A stretch of DNA of 22,671 bases from an archaeon (GCA_002688965.1 NZEE01000007.1:6792-29462); one strand, 5' to 3'. Shown: positions 1 through 8,086, counted from the stretch's first letter. The notes: generated by a model from the sequence alone, not told the origin. Numbers and translations are program-made.

Positions 1-151
1 TAAAAAAGTCAACAAACCCTGAAAAAAAATCACCACCAGAACCATTAGAACCAGTAGCTTGCCCAGTAATATTTGACGATGGTGCAAGAGCTATTATTAC
101 AATTACAAATACAGCTAATACAGTCAAATCAGTCCAAATAGACCTTTTCAT
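1..151 (-). CDS. Secreted or membrane-anchored protein, 5' part only
   Basis: ATG at 151 opens a reading frame that runs off the window at base 1, so about 50 residues are visible. They begin MKRSIWTDL, followed by one hydrophobic segment (about residues 9-24) and then SSNITGQATG and a Gly/Ser-rich stretch. An N-terminal hydrophobic helix followed by an ITG-type motif and low-complexity Gly/Ser is common in exported proteins of DPANN archaea, so export or single-pass anchoring is likely. An AT-rich TATA-like box at about 173-184 lies 27 bp before the ATG, with no Shine-Dalgarno, so the mRNA is probably leaderless. The function cannot be told from this fragment. Confidence 0.6.
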   Translation of the reverse strand, partial: MKRSIWTDLTVLAVFVIVIIALAPSSNITGQATGSNGSGGDFFSGFVDFF

Positions 152-192
152 AAAAACATATAGAAATTTTCTAATTTAAAAATTATATTATA

Positions 193-1044
193 CTATTTAG
201 CATCTTTAGAGCCATCCCAGACCATTTGGAACATTGGTTCAAGTGTTTTAGAAGCAGTATGCTCACTTTGTGACCAAAAAGCCATGTCTTGTGTAGGATG
301 AACATCTTTATCATGTGTCATAGCCATTAAAGATTCTTTTCCGTCAGATACCACCATTCTCGTAATCATTTTAGAAGCATGTTTGTGAGCACAGACATCT
401 CTAACTTTTGCAAATTTATTAGCATCTTTCAAAATATGTCTATTATCAGTTGTAATAGGAGCAGCTATTTGTATATCAACACCAGCTTTTGAAGCCTTAT
501 TCAAGTGTTTCCCATGTCTATCAACTAATTCCATTAAACCATCTGAAGTTGTCATAACTTTCAATGTTTTTTTAGAACCCTTTATCATTGAAGAAATCTG
601 CATATTTATGGAATCTCTTCCTTTTAGAGCAGCACTCATATGTTCTGGTTTTTGAATATCAAGATCATCATTGAATATTGCTTTTAATTCCTTAGCAAAA
701 GGACTTGTTTTTAATTTTTCAATTTTTTGACAAGTGTCTTTAGCTTTTTTCTCTTCATGCTGTTTTGCTCTATCCAAAGCTTTTACAGGCTCAATAGCAA
801 CATACTTTATTGGTTTTCCAGGCTGTATCATTGAAAAGCCCTTATCTGCTAAAGTAGCAAGGACATCATAACATCTTGAACGAGGAACATTTGAGATTTC
901 CGCAAGCTCACCAGCACTAGCAACGCCTTTGCGAAGTAAAGCTATCCATAAGTGTCGTTCATATTTGTTAAGACCTATTCCTTTGAGAGAATCCATAACT
1001 TCACTACTTACAGTCTCGACCTTATTTACCACTTTCACACCCAC
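193..1044 (-). CDS. TrmB-family transcriptional regulator
   Basis: The 283-residue protein has an N-terminal winged helix-turn-helix (about residues 18-88) with the TrmB pattern: LNKYERHLW, a short helix, then AELAEISNVPRSRCYDVLATLADKGF and a wing reading PGKPIKYVAIEP. A charged linker leads to a C-terminal domain (about 130-280) resembling the TrmB-associated PLD-like sensor domain, lacking an obvious HKD catalytic motif. It probably binds DNA as a dimer and responds to a small molecule; the ligand cannot be inferred. The start is GTG at 1044. A good TATA box (1061-1072) lies so close that transcription should begin at or beside this codon; GTG at 1038 is the alternative start. It lies downstream of DUF1512 on the same strand but has its own promoter. 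Confidence 0.85.
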   Translation of the reverse strand: MGVKVVNKVETVSSEVMDSLKGIGLNKYERHLWIALLRKGVASAGELAEISNVPRSRCYDVLATLADKGFSMIQPGKPIKYVAIEPVKALDRAKQHEEKKAKDTCQKIEKLKTSPFAKELKAIFNDDLDIQKPEHMSAALKGRDSINMQISSMIKGSKKTLKVMTTSDGLMELVDRHGKHLNKASKAGVDIQIAAPITTDNRHILKDANKFAKVRDVCAHKHASKMITRMVVSDGKESLMAMTHDKDVHPTQDMAFWSQSEHTASKTLEPMFQMVWDGSKDAK

Positions 1045-1060
1045 TAAATAGTTGTTACTG

Positions 1061-1072
1061 TATATATTTATA
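1061..1072 (-). promoter_or_regulatory. TATA box of the TrmB-like gene
   Basis: On the minus strand it reads TATAAATATATA, preceded by purine-rich GAAAACC as a BRE-like element. Its centre lies about 23 bp from the GTG at 1044, implying a leaderless transcript. Confidence 0.7.
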
Positions 1073-1141
1073 GGTTTTCATTGAACAGTCATAACCACTG
1101 TGCACAAAATTCCCATTTTTGCATTTTTAAAGATTTCGAAA

Positions 1142-2341
1142 CTAAAACCATTTCCGTTTCTTCTTCTTCTTTTTCTCGGCTTTAGCTTTTTTATCAAGCA
1201 TTTCAACTAAGTCTTTAACTTTTTTCAAATCTTTAGGATTGTCAGGAGTAGCGCAACTATTACCAACACCAATTACTATTACCTTACTTTTTTTAGGTGT
1301 ACGTAATATACTTTTTTTCATAAGTTCAATAGCTCTTGGTACTGCATTGTAAACATCCTTTGTCATTGGAGAAATAGCTTCTGCCATACCAACTTTAACA
1401 ACAATACTGTCTAATGGTTTTTTCTTTGTAAGTAGAACATTTTCAATCATTTCTCTTTGTGACCATCCACCCATTGCAAAGCCAACACCTTCAACAACAT
1501 GTCCTGTTTTTTCTCCTTCAAGTTTTAAACCAGCATCAACAGTAATTACACGATTAATCTTATTTTTATTCATAATTTTTTCAATAGCAGCATCCATTCT
1601 TCCTAAGTGAGGTGAAGGTCCTGTAGCTTTCAAAACAAACACTTTTCTACCTTCTATAACAACTTCACCCATTGAAACATCTTGTCCAACATCTTTCATT
1701 GCTTTTTCTTTACCATGTTCTTTCATCACAGTTACAGCAGTTAATGGACCAACAGAATCACCAACAGGCCATTGATTGACAAAAGCTTCTGCGCCTTTGT
1801 ATTCGCTTTTAGCAATCTCTTCTATAATAGGTAATTGCATTTTGATTATCATTGCCATTTGTAAGTTCTTAAATTTCTTTGCCATTTCAACATAATGTCT
1901 AACAATTTTTGACATTTGTCTAAGACCAATTGCAGCTCTTAAACCATAATTAATATTATCTTTTTCCTCTTTAGATTTCTTTTTTGCAACTGAATCTACA
2001 AAGCCAGTAAACCTTTCTTCCATTTGTTTGATAGTAACATCTATTTTCTTAACAATTCCATAAGGATCTAAGCTACTTGGTGTTATTACAAAGAATTCAG
2101 TAAACTCATTTATTGCATTTTTTAGTTCTTTATTTGGATTTTTTGCCACAGATTTTGTTATATTTACATTAGCTTTAGCAGACAACGCTTCTAGTTTTTG
2201 AGCTGATTTTTCAAGAGACATTGTCATTTGACTAAGCATTAATCTAGGATATACAAATATCAATACAAAAAACATTAAGAACCATATTACAGTTCCAAGT
2301 ATACCTTCTCCACCAATTTGCATTAAAATAGTTTCAATCAA
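1142..2341 (-). CDS. DUF1512 family archaeal membrane protein
   Basis: This 399-residue protein has one N-terminal transmembrane helix (about residues 10-33) and a long, mostly cytoplasmic body. It contains a helical region, a GDSVGPLTAV motif, a region with VFVLKATGPSPHLGRMDAAIEKI and ITVDAGLKLEGEKTGHVVEGVGFAMGG, and a GVGNSC motif near the end, closing in a Lys/Arg tail. This matches the archaea-wide DUF1512 family in architecture and length; its biochemical role is unknown. The frame opens at TTG 2341 with GGTG-like bases just upstream; ATG at 2323 (residue 7) is an alternative. A TATA-like box at 2376-2384 gives a short leader. It is divergent from the gene at 2438. Confidence 0.82.
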   Translation of the reverse strand: MIETILMQIGGEGILGTVIWFLMFFVLIFVYPRLMLSQMTMSLEKSAQKLEALSAKANVNITKSVAKNPNKELKNAINEFTEFFVITPSSLDPYGIVKKIDVTIKQMEERFTGFVDSVAKKKSKEEKDNINYGLRAAIGLRQMSKIVRHYVEMAKKFKNLQMAMIIKMQLPIIEEIAKSEYKGAEAFVNQWPVGDSVGPLTAVTVMKEHGKEKAMKDVGQDVSMGEVVIEGRKVFVLKATGPSPHLGRMDAAIEKIMNKNKINRVITVDAGLKLEGEKTGHVVEGVGFAMGGWSQREMIENVLLTKKKPLDSIVVKVGMAEAISPMTKDVYNAVPRAIELMKKSILRTPKKSKVIVIGVGNSCATPDNPKDLKKVKDLVEMLDKKAKAEKKKKKKRKWF

Positions 2342-2375
2342 TTTGCCACACCAGTAGTATCCTTTTCATTTTCCC

Positions 2376-2384
2376 ATTTAAATA
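2376..2384 (-). promoter_or_regulatory. TATA-like box for DUF1512 gene
   Basis: On the minus strand it reads TATTTAAAT. The spacing predicts a start of transcription near 2355, leaving a leader of about 15 bases before TTG 2341. It shares the 96-bp divergent spacer with the promoter at 2408. Confidence 0.45.
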
Positions 2385-2407
2385 CTTACGCTTTAACATT
2401 GACAACA

Positions 2408-2417
2408 TTTTATATAC
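2408..2417 (+). promoter_or_regulatory. TATA box for the 2438 gene
   Basis: TTTTATATAC is centred about 26 bp before ATG 2438. There is no Shine-Dalgarno in between, so a leaderless mRNA is expected. Confidence 0.6.
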
Positions 2418-2437
2418 TTCTATAATCAATTTCTATC

Positions 2438-3094
2438 ATGGGAAAGTCTGTAAGAACAGTTATTGCTGTTGTAATATTTGTAGCATTACTAGGATTTGGA
2501 GTAATTACAATAATAGGGCAAGATAATATAATTTTTATTGCAGATAATTTTATTTCAAAGATAACAACAGGTATGTCATTACCTGATAATGTTATTCGAA
2601 ACATAAGTTTTGAATTAAAAGGAATAAATTATATAAATACTACTTATGATTTCAAAGAACCAGTAAATATTACGATAGATAGTTCTAATTTCACAATACA
2701 TACTATAACTGATTTACATGCAAGTTCAGCTACTAAAATAACAGGATTCACAGGAACAGTTATGATTCTTTCTAAAGATAAAAACCTATCAATAACTGGT
2801 GAATATGAAAAAATAGAAATTAGTGACGTTTCAATATCAACAGCAGGAACTATTTCAGAATCACATACAACTTTCTCAAGTATATTCTTAGAACAGGTCA
2901 AACTAAAGACATTAGAAGTTTCCAACGCAACCGGAACATTAACATTAGAAGATATTGAAATGAATATTAATGAACAAAGTGTAAAAATATATGCACCTAT
3001 TACAGACATATTCTATAATAATTATCTAAGAGCAGATGGAAGAGCTAATCGCATGACAGTTGAAGGAGATAACGTTCTTAGTATTAGTGAATAA
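2438..3094 (+). CDS. Single-pass extracellular protein, unknown function
   Basis: This 218-residue protein begins MGKSVRTV, followed by a hydrophobic helix (about residues 7-28), which acts as a signal anchor or signal peptide. The rest is rich in short beta-strand-like segments alternating with Ser/Thr/Asn. It carries many N-x-S/T sequons (for example NIS, NTT, NIT, NFT, NLS, NAT), consistent with N-glycosylation outside the cell. No catalytic motif is visible and there are no cysteines. A layered beta fold is a guess from the repeating LSITGEYEKIEISDV-like strand pattern. It ends at 3094, directly against the stop codon of the convergent gene at 3095, leaving no spacer for a separate terminator. 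Confidence 0.75.
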   Translation: MGKSVRTVIAVVIFVALLGFGVITIIGQDNIIFIADNFISKITTGMSLPDNVIRNISFELKGINYINTTYDFKEPVNITIDSSNFTIHTITDLHASSATKITGFTGTVMILSKDKNLSITGEYEKIEISDVSISTAGTISESHTTFSSIFLEQVKLKTLEVSNATGTLTLEDIEMNINEQSVKIYAPITDIFYNNYLRADGRANRMTVEGDNVLSISE

Positions 3095-5347
3095 TTAAAT
3101 TGTAAATGAAAATCTATCACTACAGTATGTTGATTTACCTTTCTTTCCACAAACATACCAGTAATTAGTATGTGAATTATATTTGTCCTTATACTTTTTA
3201 GCTCTTTTCAAAAGCTTTGCCCATTCTTTATATGTTGGAGTATAAACAGAAGTGCTATATTTTACTTTTGCAAACTTCTTTCCTTTTCCACTTGAATAAG
3301 GACTTACATAAAGAGTAAATTTCTTATAGCTACCAGATTTAACCCATCTTAATGTTTCTCTTGCATAAGTAAAGAAAGAATCACTTTCAGGGGAAACCAA
3401 ACATATTTGTCTACCACATGGTGCAATAGTTGTAGTTGTGGTTGGACTTACGCTTGTAGTTGTGGTTGGATTTACACTTGTTGTTGTTGGATTTACACTT
3501 GTTGTTGTTGGATTTACACTTGTTGTTGTAGCACCATTACATTGTCCACCAGAACACCCAGCACTTCCACATTCATACCTTTTCTTAACAGGATTTTGTA
3601 AACGACAAGATGAAAGTGGTCCAGGATCTATACATGTATAATCATTATATCTTTGATAAACATCATTATTAGCACACCAAGGGCTTCCTACATAACTATC
3701 AGTTCCGCAATCACTATCTCTATTACATTCTATTTCTCCAACACAATTTCCATTAACACAAGTATCACTCCCACATTCTTCTACTTTAACAGCTTCATAA
3801 TGAGTATTATCGTAACATGAACCAGAACTACATCCACGGTCATGACAAAGTCTCTTTACCCAAACATCACCAGTAGAACATTCCTTAGGATCCCAATTAT
3901 CACAATATTCTAAACAACCTCTAGGATCTGTGCTTGAGCACCCAGGTTTTTTACAATCATAATCTGTTGAACATTCTCCAGCAATACTTGTAGTTGTTGT
4001 ATGAACAGTTGAAGTAGTATGAATTGTTGATGTTGTAGGAACAGTAGTTGTTGTTGTGTGCACAGATGTTGTAGTAGACGTAGAACTTGTGGTTGGTGTT
4101 GTAGTAGTTGTTATAGTTTTACAATAATAACTATCTCCTGAACCTTGTTCACAATGTTTAGTCACACTACAATCTTTTTCAACACTCCATCCCCCATAAA
4201 CAGTATTACCAAAACATCCAGATGAAGAACCTGTACAATATCTATTTGCTGTTCTTTTTCCTACATCATCTCCTGCACTTTTTCCCCATGGACAACCATA
4301 ATCCATCCACATGAAACATTTTGTAGTTGATGGTTTGTATGTATAATCTCCACAATCTGTATCACAGCATTCTCCTGAAGTACACTGTGCTGTTTTACAT
4401 ATGAAATCATTTGATCCAGGAGAAGCACGATTACAGAATTCAGTTGAGCCACAATAATCAGCAACTACAGGATCATTCCATTTTAGTTCTCCATTACATG
4501 ATGCAGATGAACCAGAACAATATCTTCTTCTATCCTGCTTATAAACATCATCACCTAAACATGTACCATCACTACAAGCATATCCATAACTTCCATAATG
4601 AGAATCACAAACATAACTACTTGGTCTATATTGACCACCTGAACAACAAGCACCTGAACTACATACTTCACATTTTTTAGTTGCAGTATTCCAGGTTTCA
4701 CCAGATTTACAGCAACCATCTGCAGCTCCACCAACAGGACCCATACATTTTAAACTTCCTGAACACTCACTATCCCAATCACAATCATAATCACCATGTC
4801 CACATAAAGAACATCCACGTGATTTTCTTTGAGCACAATAATTAGAATCACCACTTTTACTTACTAATTGATCATTAGCCCAAACTCCATTTGATTTACA
4901 AGCCCCATTAGAACAGGAATAATCATAATATGGTCTATGTTTCCTAACTTGGTTATCTGTACAATAATAAACATAACTTCCATAATTATCATAGTCATTA
5001 CAATTTTTGTCTTTAGAAAGCATTCTATCTTGTCTAGCCCATTCACAATCAATAGAATATTCACGTAGAGTATATGAGTTAATACAATAATCTGTTTTAG
5101 TTATTGAAGGTGAGATTAAAGTTCCTGGGATATATGCAGTACTTTTTGTTTTATAATCATAACATTCTTCATAACCTGCCACACCTGAACCACTGCAACA
5201 ACCAGTTCCGCCAGGACCTTCAGCAGATTCTGATATACCACTATCACAATAGCCTGATTGACAGATAGCATATGCAGGATCAGAAATAATTATTAAACTA
5301 ACTGCAAATACACATAATATAAAATATACAAATAATTTTCTAATCAT
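3095..5347 (-). CDS. Large Cys-rich secreted protein with Thr-rich linkers
   Basis: This protein of about 750 residues begins with a clear signal peptide (MIRKLFVYFILCVF to about DPAYA), so it is exported. The mature part starts with an extended Cys-rich region of irregular modules (CCSG, CSSGACC and similar), likely held by disulfides. A Thr-rich linker (bases about 3985-4112), a second Cys-rich stretch and a second linker of SVNPTTT repeats (about 3430-3534) follow. The last hundred residues look like a beta-sandwich (Fn3/Ig-like), with the pattern LRWVKSGSYKKFTLYVS and a final WYVCGKKG. There is no C-terminal transmembrane helix. The GTG at 5353 falls inside a GGGGTG Shine-Dalgarno-like motif, so ATG 5347 is preferred. 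It is probably a surface or secreted adhesin-like protein; the ligand is unknown. Confidence 0.8.
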   Translation of the reverse strand: MIRKLFVYFILCVFAVSLIIISDPAYAICQSGYCDSGISESAEGPGGTGCCSGSGVAGYEECYDYKTKSTAYIPGTLISPSITKTDYCINSYTLREYSIDCEWARQDRMLSKDKNCNDYDNYGSYVYYCTDNQVRKHRPYYDYSCSNGACKSNGVWANDQLVSKSGDSNYCAQRKSRGCSLCGHGDYDCDWDSECSGSLKCMGPVGGAADGCCKSGETWNTATKKCEVCSSGACCSGGQYRPSSYVCDSHYGSYGYACSDGTCLGDDVYKQDRRRYCSGSSASCNGELKWNDPVVADYCGSTEFCNRASPGSNDFICKTAQCTSGECCDTDCGDYTYKPSTTKCFMWMDYGCPWGKSAGDDVGKRTANRYCTGSSSGCFGNTVYGGWSVEKDCSVTKHCEQGSGDSYYCKTITTTTTPTTSSTSTTTSVHTTTTTVPTTSTIHTTSTVHTTTTSIAGECSTDYDCKKPGCSSTDPRGCLEYCDNWDPKECSTGDVWVKRLCHDRGCSSGSCYDNTHYEAVKVEECGSDTCVNGNCVGEIECNRDSDCGTDSYVGSPWCANNDVYQRYNDYTCIDPGPLSSCRLQNPVKKRYECGSAGCSGGQCNGATTTSVNPTTTSVNPTTTSVNPTTTTSVSPTTTTTIAPCGRQICLVSPESDSFFTYARETLRWVKSGSYKKFTLYVSPYSSGKGKKFAKVKYSTSVYTPTYKEWAKLLKRAKKYKDKYNSHTNYWYVCGKKGKSTYCSDRFSFTI
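3430..3534 (-). repeat. Tandem repeat encoding Thr-Ser-Val-Asn-Pro linker
   Basis: About five imperfect copies of a 21-24 base unit encode a SVNPTTT-type repeat in the linker of the Cys-rich protein. The middle copies are essentially identical at DNA level, so the copy number may vary between strains. Confidence 0.8.
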
Positions 5348-5350
5348 CAA

Positions 5351-5357
5351 CACCCCT
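5351..5357 (-). promoter_or_regulatory. Shine-Dalgarno deciding the Cys-rich protein start
   Basis: AGGGGTG on the minus strand lies three bases before ATG 5347. It contains the in-frame GTG of 5353, which is therefore unlikely to be the start. A TATA-like TTTTATACTTT (5381-5391) gives a leader of about 13 bases. Confidence 0.5.
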
Positions 5358-5398
5358 GTTAACTAAAAATGTATGGTGTTAAAGTATAAAAGATTAAA

Positions 5399-5848
5399 TT
5401 ATTCTAAATCTTCCTCTAATTCTTCTTCCACAGTTTCAATTAAACCAGGTCCTTGGATAGGTGTAGGTACAGGTGTTTTATCTGGTTTCTTTTTTGACTT
5501 TCCACCCATTTTTCCACCAACCCATGAAAGTTTAGTTACAATCTTGTATATTGTTCTCACAATATGGTATGCAAAGAATATACCAATACCTGTTGTTGCA
5601 AAAAACACTAGATTACTTATATCAGTAGGAATATTCATACCTAATCCAAAATTCATTACAAAAGGAAAAGCAACTGCAGCAACAGCAATATAGATAGCTT
5701 TCATAAATGTATTGAACATTTTTATCGCAATAAACACAAATACAATAAAAATACCAATCAAAAACGCAGGATGCAATTCACTAATAGAAATAAGTGTACT
5801 TTTTAGAATAGGAATCATGAATGCAAAGTCTTCAATAAACGGCATAAT
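5399..5848 (-). CDS. Small multi-pass membrane protein, unknown
   Basis: From ATG 5848 (MPFIEDFAFMI) this encodes about 149 residues. Two to four hydrophobic helices follow, around HPAFLIGIFIVFVFIAI, YIAVAAVAFPFVM and NLVFFATTGIGIFFAYHIV, with a basic segment (GGKMGGKSKKKPDK) and an acidic C-terminal tail (ETVEEELEEDLE). The frame is open up to 5935, but that would overlap the end of the PHP gene by 56 bases. I prefer the first ATG after the PHP stop; an AT-rich ATTTAATA stretch about 25 bp before it could serve as a weak TATA. No family is recognised. The tail suggests a cytoplasmic, protein-binding C-terminus. Confidence 0.65.
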   Translation of the reverse strand: MMPFIEDFAFMIPILKSTLISISELHPAFLIGIFIVFVFIAIKMFNTFMKAIYIAVAAVAFPFVMNFGLGMNIPTDISNLVFFATTGIGIFFAYHIVRTIYKIVTKLSWVGGKMGGKSKKKPDKTPVPTPIQGPGLIETVEEELEEDLE

Positions 5849-5879
5849 TATACTTACATAGGATTCTATTAAATGTTTC

Positions 5880-6740
5880 TTATAAGTCAAAAAGAAGTTT
5901 AATAGCACTATATCCAGTAGCACCACCAACACCAAGCTTTCCCATGAATCTTATAAAATAATCCACTCTTCCAGGACTTTTTTTAACAAGTTTCAGTAAT
6001 TCATTAGCTACTATTCTTTTTGGATAAAAATAAGTTTCATTAATGTGTTTCTCAATATGGTCATAAGATATTTGCATACGTTTTACAGCCCAATCGCTTA
6101 ACACGCTTGTAGGAACATATCTACGATGAAGTCTAAGATGGTTTTTCTTTATTGCATTCAAAATAGAATCCACATTATTCTCAGCATTTGCTAAAGTATA
6201 TGAATATCCAAACATTTCCACAGTATGTACATCACTTCCAGTAACCCCAATTAAATTATTTTTTTCTGCAAACCGATTTGACTTCCAATTAGCTAATCTT
6301 TCAATATTAATTGAATTAAACACTTCCATAGCATCACAGAGTTTGGCTTTCTCTCTTATTCCACGTCTACTAATATCAAAAGGATGAGCAGCTATTGAAA
6401 TACCACCTTGTTCATGAATTTTATCAATAGTTTCTTCAACACTTAATCCTGGCCGTATATTTTCTTGAATTCCAAGCGCAAGAATATGTCCTCTTCGCTT
6501 TCTATCAACTCCTGCAGTTGTAATTTCCTCTCCAGGTATAACTGTAACCCCACATTTTTTACCAGCTTGAACAGCTTCTTTAACACCAGTCATCTGATCA
6601 TGGTCTGTCATTGCTAAACAATCTAATCCCATTTTCTTAGCATATTCCACCATCTGAGTTGGAGTATACCAGCATTCAGCTTTCATAGTAAGTCCTTTAC
6701 TATAATGACTGTGACAATGTAGTTCGCATTTTAATTCCAT
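5880..6740 (-). CDS. PHP-domain metal-dependent phosphoesterase
   Basis: This PHP-family hydrolase probably cleaves a phosphoester with a multi-metal centre; the substrate is not determined. Counting from GTG 6749, metal ligands of the family are present: HCHSH (H11, H13), TDHD (D49-H50-D51), GEE (E74/E75), H88, AHPF (H122) and GSDVH (D173, H175). The usual set is therefore complete and the enzyme should be active. The core ends near residue 215; a helical C-terminal extension of about 70 residues follows. The GTG at 6749 overlaps the TGA of the upstream GTPase gene and lies in the GTGAT Shine-Dalgarno, so ATG 6740 is the likelier start. Tight spacing indicates co-translation with the GTPase. 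Confidence 0.85.
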   Translation of the reverse strand: MELKCELHCHSHYSKGLTMKAECWYTPTQMVEYAKKMGLDCLAMTDHDQMTGVKEAVQAGKKCGVTVIPGEEITTAGVDRKRRGHILALGIQENIRPGLSVEETIDKIHEQGGISIAAHPFDISRRGIREKAKLCDAMEVFNSINIERLANWKSNRFAEKNNLIGVTGSDVHTVEMFGYSYTLANAENNVDSILNAIKKNHLRLHRRYVPTSVLSDWAVKRMQISYDHIEKHINETYFYPKRIVANELLKLVKKSPGRVDYFIRFMGKLGVGGATGYSAIKLLFDL

Positions 6741-6744
6741 TATA

Positions 6745-6749
6745 ATCAC
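6745..6749 (-). promoter_or_regulatory. Shine-Dalgarno deciding the PHP start
   Basis: GTGAT on the minus strand lies four bases before ATG 6740 and overlaps the TGA of the preceding gene. It argues against GTG 6749 as start codon. Confidence 0.5.
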
Positions 6750-7552
6750 GTTGTGAATATTTCAACTATATCCCCTTGTTTTAGTTTGTAATCAGATCCA
6801 ACTTGCATTATACGTTTACCACGTTTTAATCGAGCAAACCTGAAGTCTTTAACAAAGTCTTTATGTATGTTTTCACAGAAATGTTTTACGTCAGAATCTT
6901 TTTTAAGCGCCATAGGAGAAGTCCGTTTTCCCTTCTTATCTCGTAAAACAGTATAAACTATTATCAATCCTAACATCTTCCATATCTTTTCTTTAGCTTT
7001 ATCATCATCACTTCTTAGAAATATGTGAGGTTTTTTGATAAAATTGTTCTTAACAATTTCTTTCATTTCAGCATCATCACCAACAAACCGTATCATAGAC
7101 ACAACAGCATCTGATGAGCGAACTAAAGACATATTTTTCGCAGACATAGTAGCAGGAATCTCAATTAATTGGATTTTTATACCATTATAGTCCATCATAC
7201 CAACTATTGGAGTAGTAGTTGTATATTCATAATCTTCTATTTCAGGTTTAGCATCTGTAATCTTACTAAGTAATAGACTTTTTCCACTATTTGGTAAACC
7301 AAGAATACATACTTGAGCATAACCCTCTTTTTTAATACCCTTTTGACGCATCCCTTTTTTCTTACTCTTCACTTGCTCTTTTTTCAGTTTAGATATCTTA
7401 GAATTCCACTCAGCTTTTAGAGTCTCACATCCTTTATGATCAGGTATATTTGAAAACACTTCATGTGCAGCAAGCAGTTTCTCTTCTATATCACGAGCAG
7501 CTTTGAACTTACCTACAGCTTTATAATATTCCGGCGGAGCATTTGTTGGCAT
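6746..7552 (-). CDS. Degenerate DRG/OBG-like GTPase with TGS domain
   Basis: This 268-residue protein follows the layout of archaeal DRG-type GTPases (COG1163-like): a basic, helical N-terminus, a G domain with a good P-loop GLPNSGKS (85-92) and a TTTTP switch I (111-115), and a C-terminal TGS domain (about 236-268) introduced by HKDFVKDFRFARL. DRG proteins bind ribosomes and associate with translation. Oddly, the G3 motif usually DLPG reads EIPA (131-134), and I see no NKxD base-specificity motif. It is also shorter than typical DRGs of about 365 residues. Nucleotide binding may persist, but hydrolysis and GTP specificity are doubtful. The start at ATG 7552 is fixed by AGGTGAT three bases upstream. 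Confidence 0.78.
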   Translation of the reverse strand: MPTNAPPEYYKAVGKFKAARDIEEKLLAAHEVFSNIPDHKGCETLKAEWNSKISKLKKEQVKSKKKGMRQKGIKKEGYAQVCILGLPNSGKSLLLSKITDAKPEIEDYEYTTTTPIVGMMDYNGIKIQLIEIPATMSAKNMSLVRSSDAVVSMIRFVGDDAEMKEIVKNNFIKKPHIFLRSDDDKAKEKIWKMLGLIIVYTVLRDKKGKRTSPMALKKDSDVKHFCENIHKDFVKDFRFARLKRGKRIMQVGSDYKLKQGDIVEIFTT

Positions 7553-7594
7553 TGTATCACCTAATTAATAGAACTAATTTGATTTTTAAAAGAA

Positions 7595-8023
7595 CTATTT
7601 CTTCCTAAGCAATCTCTTTATTTCTTCTAAATCTTTTTGAATATCTTCAATCTCTAATTCAGCTTTTCTATTTACTCGATAATCATCATCTGACTTACGT
7701 CTATCACGTTGAGCAGACCTATTCTGACTCATCAATATAATAGGTGCTTGTACAGCTGCTAAACACGATAATATCAAATTAAGTAATATGAAAGGATATG
7801 GGTCCCATGTAGTTGCAAGCATATATACATTGATAGACATCCAAACTGCCAAAAACAGGAAAAATATGATAATAAATGTCCAACTTCCTGCAGCTAGTGA
7901 CAATTTATCAGCAGCTTTTTGTCCATAAGTTAATTTATGTTTATTTCTATGAGGTGTTATACACTTTAACTTCTCAACACCTTTTTTCTCACCTAATAGA
8001 AGGTATCTCATTACCTTAGACAT
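7595..8023 (-). CDS. DUF1003 family membrane protein
   Basis: This 142-residue protein matches DUF1003: GQKAADKLSLAAGSWTFI leads into a first transmembrane helix, then the signature WDPYPFILLNLILSCLAAVQAPIILMSQNR, where the second helix lies, followed by DRRKSDDDYRVNRKAELEIEDIQ and a C-terminal coiled coil. It is predicted to sit in the cytoplasmic membrane with both ends inside. The family is widespread and its molecular function is not established. The start at ATG 8023 lies about 24 bp from a TATA box (8041-8052), consistent with leaderless translation. It is divergent from the zinc-ribbon gene at 8087. Confidence 0.9.
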   Translation of the reverse strand: MSKVMRYLLLGEKKGVEKLKCITPHRNKHKLTYGQKAADKLSLAAGSWTFIIIFFLFLAVWMSINVYMLATTWDPYPFILLNLILSCLAAVQAPIILMSQNRSAQRDRRKSDDDYRVNRKAELEIEDIQKDLEEIKRLLRKK

Positions 8024-8040
8024 GTTATTACTTCAGCGAA

Positions 8041-8052
8041 TTTTGTATAAAT
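8041..8052 (-). promoter_or_regulatory. TATA box of DUF1003 gene
   Basis: ATTTATACAAAA on the minus strand is centred about 24 bp before ATG 8023. It is almost back-to-back with the plus-strand box at 8056. Confidence 0.55.
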
Positions 8053-8055
8053 AGA

Positions 8056-8065
8056 TTTTTATACT
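8056..8065 (+). promoter_or_regulatory. TATA box of the zinc-ribbon gene
   Basis: TTTTTATACT is centred about 27 bp before ATG 8087, with no Shine-Dalgarno between, implying a leaderless transcript for the small protein and the genes after it. Confidence 0.55.
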
Positions 8066-8086
8066 ACTGACTCCAATAAAAAAAGA

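Noticed and set aside
1084..1130. Eleven-codon frame (MQKWEFCAQWL) upstream of the TrmB-like gene
   Set aside because: Too short, lies upstream of the TATA box, and has no ribosome-binding site; probably chance.
3407..3641. Open frames on the plus strand inside the Thr-rich linker region
   Set aside because: They are the antisense of low-complexity Thr codons, encode monotonous Val/Leu or Cys-rich strings, and have no promoter or ribosome-binding site.
4411..4680. Plus-strand frame rich in Asn, His and Gln
   Set aside because: Antisense of the Cys-rich protein gene with extreme composition and no start signals.
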